Positions 57,518-64,000 of a stretch of DNA of 64,000 nucleotides are shown here, one piece after another. The stretch spans positions 46,256,515-46,320,514 of the forward strand of contig NC_079514.1 of the NCBI RefSeq assembly GCF_000801105.2, given 5' to 3'. Under the pieces are notes generated by a model that did not search any database, had not been told where the DNA came from, and saw only the letters and a program-made list of their open reading frames with translations. The translations under genes were made by a program, and so were the position numbers. Source of the stretch: Raphanus sativus. Taxonomy: Eukaryota > Streptophyta > Magnoliopsida > Brassicales > Brassicaceae. How positions within the stretch are numbered: position 1 is the stretch's first letter; the number at the start of each line of letters is the position of its first letter.

Positions 57518-58688
57518 ATGTGTTTGTAATCAAAGTTGTACAATTGTAAGACTTTTGGGATGTGTATATAAGTTATAATGGATCGTCTGGTTCCTGTCAT
57601 CTATTGCAGCTATATGTTGTTGAATATGTTCTTTCATTCAAGCCCCAAGTAATGCACACAATTATTGATGCTGAGTGCAGTCCTCGCGGCCCATTGTGCA
57701 ATCCATGGGCTGAATCCTGCTATCATAGATCACCCTGTGGTGGGTGATTCAAGGGATGGGTGATAACCGGATGAACCCGGTTTTGGTCTCTTGTCCTGAA
57801 CCCACTGAGGTGTCCCTTGTCCTAGCCAGAATCGGATCTGAGATTTTAAGAGTCTGAAACACTTTTAAAAAACTTTTATAATTTTTTAGGCTAATGTTTC
57901 ATCTGAATGTTCCTAGAACCGGATGTCCCCTCGCTTTTTTGGATCCCCAAGTTTACTAGTTATATTGAAGGTGGAAGTGGCTTAATCTTTATGCAAATTT
58001 CACATGAAAGTGAACATGCACTCTTGGTTTATAAAAATAAACAAAAATTAATAATAAGTAGACAGTCAAAGTAAATAGCGAATTAGGTCAACGTGTGAAC
58101 GGCAAGACAGCATAATTACGTAATGGTGAAGTTAGACTACGCCACGCTAGGACATTGCGGTGCATTTGCAAAACAAAATAAATAGTATAATGATTTTGGT
58201 CGTTCTCTTCATCCAATCAAACCCGATGGATTCAAGATTACGGCGAAACCGTTAGGTCAACCGTATATACTATCAAATTCATCCCAAAACCTGTGGTTTT
58301 ATTTATCTAGTCGTTACTTTTGATGTACTCGTTTAGTACAAGTAGATAGATGGACGTCATATTTTTTAACAAGTTCATAATATTTGGAATCTTACTTTGA
58401 TTGACATGAGAAATTAGTTTTCTCTTCTTTTTTTGCAAAAAACGAGAAATTAGTTTAACTAAATCTATATGAATTAATGTGAAATTGATATAATTTATAT
58501 TTTAATTTAGGTTTGAAAACTTAAATACAAAAGCTTATATTAGGTGACATAGAAATACAAAAATGCCAAACGATGCAGACCAGTTAAACCAGCATATTAC
58601 TGGATCAAAAAGTTATTTCGATATATAGTTACAACAATTTGTATTTGTATAACTGGCCATGGTTTAGATTAACATATTATATATTATA
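57518..58688. other. Intergenic, no recognised gene
   Basis: 57585-57800 is less AT-rich and contains a GATCACCCTGTGGTGGGTGA palindrome near 57730, possibly a transposon relic. The rest is AT-rich with nothing I can name. Confidence 0.35.
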
Positions 58689-60246
58689 CTAGATTTTGAC
58701 CCGCGCTTTCAAAGCGCGGATTTATGTTCGGTGAAAACTTTATATAATCACATTTATATAACTCGTCTTGTATATGTATTTATATAACCTGTCTCGTATA
58801 TATATTTTCTGTTCAGGTTTTTGTTTGTTCAAAACCATATTGTATATGTATTTTTAGGTTTTTAATTTTAAATTAGATATTTTAATATAAAATTGATATA
58901 AATAGTTTTATAGTTTTGATCAGTATTTTGAAATCCGATCCGGATCCGCGACTGAACCGGTAAATCTAGTGATCCAAGATAAATCATGTTTGGATTTTGT
59001 AAAAAACAAAACTTAAAAACCCAATAAAACACGCTAAAAACACTAAACCTGGAACATGGTTACCGGTTGAACCATTAGTGAAACCAATAGGCAACTTTTA
59101 TTTATTAATTATGTTTTAAAAAAAATATTTTGTATATTTTTAATTAAAAATTAGGTTTTTCAGTTTTGTTATCGATAATTTATTTAATGATGTTTTACTT
59201 TTAGTATATTTTGGATTTGAAGTTTAATTTTATTATTCACATTATATATATAAATATTTATGAATTTTTAATACTGAATACATAAATCACATTAAAACAG
59301 TTCTCGACAACTTAGTTGTTTGTATTAGATAGAAAATAAGAAATCGTTGGGATTACATTACAATCTTACAGTCTGTTATAACTGTTGGAGCATATTCTTG
59401 TTTTCAAAATATTTTGAACACAAGATCAAAATTGTTTATAGATATATCGAATTAACTAATTTTAAAATATGGACATTAAATCGGTTGTAACCATTATCAA
59501 TATTATGTCTACCAACTAATTTTGAAGTTTAATTAAATTTACAATTTTAAAATATATTTGAAGTGTATTTTGTAAAGATATGTTTTTAATGAAACAAAAC
59601 TGAAATGTCTATATATACAATTTACATTATTTTATTATATAAATGAATATTTTAATTAAATTTAAATATTAAAATACTAATTACAAATTATTTAATTAAT
59701 GTATAGCTCTTACAATTATTGAAAATATTGTGATAATTTGTTTTTACTTTTAATATTTTAATACAATTTTAAAGTTGTGGCAACAAAATTTTTGAGTTGT
59801 AAAAAATTGTTGCTATAATTTTTAATTGTGTTTCCAAATTTTTTTCTTGATTGAAAAAACTTAGTGGAACTCGTTGACACATAATTCGTGGCCAATTTAA
59901 CATTGTCTATACTGTTAAAACTTTTTTTTTCGAAAAAGTAAATTATTAAAACTTACAATAAGAACCTTTAGTATAATCTTTGGAATATATTCCTTTTAAG
60001 TTAGGAGGTTTCTATAGTAGTGATGTTCTCAAATCATATAAAATTGGAAGATATTGTATTTAATTAATTAATGGAAATAGTGCTGCAATGTGATTGGGCA
60101 ATAAAATTTTTTGGTTTTGATTGGGTGGAAATATACTGGTTGATTATGATTTAAAAATATTTCAGAAAAGAAAATGGCATGTCTTTGTAAATAATTCAAA
60201 AATTAAAGGCAAAAATCTATTAGGTATTTTACTTTAATAGTATAGA
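58689..60246 (-). mobile_element. Non-autonomous Helitron
   Basis: On the minus strand it starts TCTATACTATTAAAG, the classic 5' end of Arabidopsis ATREP-type Helitrons. It ends with the palindrome CCGCGCTTTGAAAGCGCGG, eight bases (GTCAAAAT) and CTAG. It lies between A and T on that strand (host bases 60247 and 58688) with no target duplication. The 1558-bp interior is AT-rich and contains no Rep/helicase gene. Confidence 0.9.
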
Positions 60247-61619
60247 TACACACACTATCAAAGGATCTACCTGATATATCCTTCATATATGTATATTGGC
60301 TACCAATGCCAAGAATTCTGCTTTGTTTACTCAAATAATAATTTTTTTTTGTAAATAATTGAATTTCGACTAACACATTACAAGAAATTGATCATAGGAA
60401 CAAAGTTTACACACGATAGATCGTGGACAAAAATTTTATTTTGATAAACATTACTACAAGATATATATGGACGGTGTGAAGGTTGAGCATTTTACCTTTG
60501 TATAAGTAAACTGATGATTTGATGAATATGGTAGAATGAATACCTATGCATCAATCTATATTGCATATTAATTTGATGAACATGGAAGAGTGTCTATGCA
60601 TAACTACATTGCATATTGGTTTTTATCATTTCGAACTGAACCTTTTTTTTTCCAGAAACCGATTCATCAATTGGTTCGTGTTAATACAAACCCCAAGAAA
60701 ACAACAGCAAGCGATAAAACCATAAGAATTATAGATATATACTTCATACTTGTGTTGGCAAAAAATATTAAATTTCTTTTACTTAGATAAATATCACAAA
60801 ACGTGGGCGGCTTTGATAACAGTTATGTAACACTTCTATTCACTATTTTGTATGTTAGAAAATATGAAAATATTGGAGAAATGAAAGAGAATAATTGACA
60901 AAAAAGAAGAAGGAAAATGGGGTATTCCCATCTCCCACAACATCCATGACTATACACCCACATGGCAAAGAAGGCTGGCATGAAAACGATTAAAGTAACA
61001 TCCACGTTGAATTAGTCAAGAAACTCCTCCACGTACTATTGTTACGTTTTAAAAGGAATTTCAAATAATTTTGTTTATCCTCAAGACCATAACACAATCA
61101 ATCATCCAACATCAATACAAAAAAACCATGTGGCACATAAAGCCCACCATAATTCTAGTTAAACAACAGCACACAAAATAAAAGCGAGACATGTCGACAG
61201 GTTACGGCAGAAGTCTTTATCGACGGTGACGGCTTTGGCCCCTTCTTTTGAATCCTTTTTGCTCTTCTGGCATCTTAAAGGTCCCATAGATTCTTCTCTT
61301 TTCTTTCCATGTTATTTTCTTTATTTTTAAAATAATAACAAAGTAATGTACCAGTCAATTCTACACGTTTTATTTTTTTTTTCCCAAATCTAAATTAATC
61401 GCATTATTTTTTTTACAGCGAAAATTGTTGATCTTATTCACTGTTATCGTTGAATATTATTTTTATGTCCTTTTTCTTTCCTAAATTTATTAGAATTTAT
61501 TATGGGCCAAAACAAGGGGACACGCGCTTTAAAAACAATTTAATTTTGTAAATAAAAAAAGACAAAGTTGAAAAGTCATGTTGATGCTCTCACAAAGCCA
61601 CGCGAACTCAAACTCAAAG

Positions 61620-61620
<1 letters not shown>
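60247..61620. other. Upstream region of the pseudokinase gene
   Basis: No gene is supported. A word of about 45 bp (TTTGATGAA...TATGCAT...TTGCATATT) is imperfectly duplicated at about 60518-60620. The last few hundred bases are likely promoter. Confidence 0.35.

Positions 61621-61621
<1 letters not shown>

Positions 61622-61673
<52 letters not shown>
61622..61673. repeat. (CT)n microsatellite in the pseudokinase leader
   Basis: About 26 CT units, 138 bp before the start codon, probably within the 5' UTR or core promoter. Such CT tracts are common near plant transcription starts. Confidence 0.9.
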
Positions 61674-61678
<5 letters not shown>

Positions 61679-61811
61679 TTCTAGCTAGCTTACTTTTTTC
61701 AGGTCTTTCTCTCATCTTATAATCTGTGATATTCAGATTCAGATCCGAGTTTCCATTTTATCAGCTTCCTTCGGTGTTGCTCTAATCCTATTTCCAGTTG
61801 TCGTCTTCACG

Positions 61812-63942
61812 ATGATTAAGAACTGGAAACCCGTACGGTTAAGGCTTCAAATGCGTACTATCATGGTGTTTCTGGTGATTTTGAGCTTTGACTCGTTGGA
61901 AACTGAAGGTATATCGATGACGAAAGATCTACAGGCTGATAGAGATGCAGCAGATTTGTAAGTATCAGCTTCTTCTGTGATTGCTTTTTTACTTTATGGT
62001 TGAAAATGTTATTTTTTGGTTGAGTATCAACATCAATGTAGTTGGTACGGTAGATCTAAGGATTTGTAGCTAGATGAGACATTCGCCCCAACCTCTAAAA
62101 TTTAATTAGTTTGTATTTTATATACCCTATTCCACCTTCAAAATTAATTAAAAATATTTCCGTTTCAAAATGATTTACATTCTAAAAATATACATTTTGT
62201 ACTTTATGCATTTTTAGTTTGGTCAAATAATGATAAATTGTCGATTCTAAAGCATTAATTGTGTTTATTAAATTTTAGTTGACTAAAAGTTGTAGAAAAT
62301 AGTCAATCACAAAAAAAAAAGATACATTTATAATCAAATGTAACCTTGGTCTTTTCTTTTTTGTAGGGGAGCTGTTAGTTTCCACAGGAAATTACTTGGT
62401 CGTTTCCGTAACCCCTACACGCATTTGAACGCGTACAAGGACCACGGCCCTGTGGCATCTGTTAGACCGCCGTCATCTTCGGTGGTTCCTTCTCATAAAA
62501 GTAAGACAAGTAGATCCTCAGCGATGCATCCACCACGAATAAGTCCACCTGCCCTGCATGTTTCTTCTGCTCCATCTCCTTCTGTGACCACCCTTTCAAA
62601 TGTTCCTACTCTAAAAAGAAGTTCTTCAAACAGCATAGCTCCTATTGTTGTTGGCTGCACAGGCGGTGTTCTCCTTCTTCTTTTAGCTAGTGGTGTCTTC
62701 TTATTCAAAAGTAAGGCTGGCAAGTCTGTGAATCCTTGGCGTACAGGTCTTAGTGGACAACTTCAGAAAGTGTTCATAACTGGTAAATTTAATTTTCAAC
62801 TATGTTTTTTTTCTTTAACTCACCGTTATGTTTTGTTTTGTTTTGAATATTAATGTTGTCTGATTTATCAACTATCAGGTGTCCCAAAACTCAAAAGATC
62901 TGAGATAGAAGCTGCATGTGAAGAGTTCAGTAATGTCATTGGGTCATGTCCCATTGGTACATTGTTCAAAGGGACACTATCAAGTGGGGTGGAGATAGCT
63001 GTGGCTTCCGTTGCTACTGCTTCAGCCAAAGAATGGACTAATAACATAGAAATGCAGTTCAGAAAAAAGGTATTATCTACCGTCAACTAGTTCACCTTCT
63101 AAATGGTTTTTTTTAATTGTCATTGTCTTATATTTTTTTATGTTTCTGATAATTTCAGATTGAAATGTTATCCAAGATAAACCACAAGAACTTTGTCAAC
63201 CTTCTTGGTTACTGTGAAGAAGATGAACCTTTCACTAGGATCTTGGTCTTTGAATATGCATCAAACGGATCAGTCTTTGAACATTTACACTGTAAGCAAA
63301 AAAAAAGAAGAAGATTTTTTTTCTCACATAAGTTAGTGTTATTTCCTTAACTATGTTTCTTTTGCAGACAAAGAATCAGAACATTTGGACTGGTTAATGC
63401 GGTTAAGAATAGCAATGGGTGTAGCGTATTGCCTTGACCATATGCACGACCTCAAGCCACCTATAGTCCACAGCAATCTTCTCTCATCAACACTCCACCT
63501 CACAGAGGATTACGCAGTCAAAATAGCAGATTTCAACTTTGGTTACCTAAAAGGCCCATCCGAGAGAGAAACCAGCACCAATACAACCAAAGAAGACAAT
63601 GTACACAGCTTCGGTTTACTACTATTCGAGTTGATAACCGGAAAGCTACCAGAGTCTGTTGTTAAAAAAGGTGACTCGGTAGATACCGGTTTAGCTGATT
63701 TCTTGAGAGGCAAGACTCTTGAGGAGATGGTGGATCCGACGCTGGAATGTTTTGATGACAACAAGATTGAGAACATAGGAGAAGTGATCAAAAGGTGTGT
63801 AAGGGAAGACACGAAAGAGAGACCGACAATGAAGGAAGTGACAGGGAGATTACGAGAGATCTCGGGATTGTCAACGGAGGATGCTATTCCGAAACTTTCA
63901 CCTCTTTGGTGGGCAGAGCTTGAAGTGTTGTCCACTGCGTGA
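61812..63942 (+). CDS. Receptor-like pseudokinase (MRH1-related, 5 exons)
   Basis: Exons 61812-61957, 62367-62782, 62879-63069, 63159-63291 and 63368-63942 join in frame to give 486 residues. An N-terminal hydrophobic segment (IMVFLVILSF) is a likely signal peptide. A Ser/Pro-rich extracellular stem without full leucine-rich repeats follows. A membrane segment lies at about 139-163 (IVVGCTGGVLLLLLASGVFL). The kinase-like domain has lost key residues: the ATP-binding lysine position reads IAVASV, HRD in the catalytic loop is VHSN, and the metal-binding DFG reads DFN. The fold is otherwise kept (LVFEYASNGSVFEHLH, SFGLLLFELITGKLPE, ERPTMKEV). It is therefore probably a scaffold or regulator rather than an enzyme. 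Position matches At3g56050. The frame is intact. Confidence 0.9.
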
Positions 63943-64000
63943 AAAGTGTAGTAGTTACTAGGTTGCTTCATAAAACGAGTTTGTAAGTATTATGAATATG

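Overview
This is plant nuclear DNA, almost certainly from Brassica or a close relative in tribe Brassiceae. The evidence is AT-rich intergenic DNA, short GT-AG introns, crowded small transposons (hAT, Stowaway, Mutator-like, Helitron, SINE), and a run of genes matching one stretch of Arabidopsis thaliana chromosome 3. From left to right I recognise a relic of CCH (At3g56240), a SCREAM-like bHLH gene (At3g56220), alpha-SNAP2 (At3g56190), a LURP-one-related gene (At3g56180), IMK3/MRLK (At3g56100), a PMT22-type methyltransferase (At3g56080), a dead ROC2 cyclophilin (At3g56070) and a receptor-like pseudokinase (At3g56050). The locus numbers come from memory. The order is collinear, but many intervening Arabidopsis genes are missing, as expected for one fractionated subgenome after the Brassica triplication.

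Layout. 1-8.8 kb is transposon-rich. It contains the broken CCH tail, three hAT-type elements with 8-bp (or matching) target duplications, a Mutator-like MITE with a 9-bp duplication, and a 1.8-kb element carrying a tandem array of E2F-like sites. 8.85-9.91 kb is the four-exon bHLH gene on the minus strand. From 11.52 to 36.1 kb lies a tandem duplication of a unit of about 6.9 kb. Copy A (11.52-22.56 kb) later received a 4.1-kb Ty1/copia element with matching LTRs. Copy B (22.74-36.1 kb) later received a full-length 5.6-kb LINE and an 862-bp Helitron. Each copy preserves the empty site of the other's insertions. Two 100-N gaps lie in copy A, in a CT microsatellite and at the duplication junction.

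37.7-42.6 kb holds alpha-SNAP2, a deleted duplicate of the LURP-one gene end, an unrecognised multi-pass membrane protein and the intact LURP-one gene. 42.6-49 kb is mostly gene-free, with a tRNA-derived SINE flanked by 16-bp duplications and several short tandem repeats. 49.3-56.3 kb carries IMK3, a tRNA-Pro(AGG) gene and the methyltransferase. 56.5-57.5 kb is the decayed cyclophilin with its promoter motifs still visible. 58.7-60.2 kb is a non-autonomous Helitron. 61.8-63.9 kb is the pseudokinase gene.

The host genes are unrelated in function (transcription, vesicle fusion, receptor signalling, Golgi cell-wall modification) and share only ancestral synteny. I found no new multi-gene system. 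The most notable features are the E2F-site array inside a transposon, the tandem duplication with reciprocal empty sites, and a gag-deleted copia element that nevertheless looks very young. Exon coordinates were built by hand from splice signals and reading frame; every multi-exon model closes in frame.
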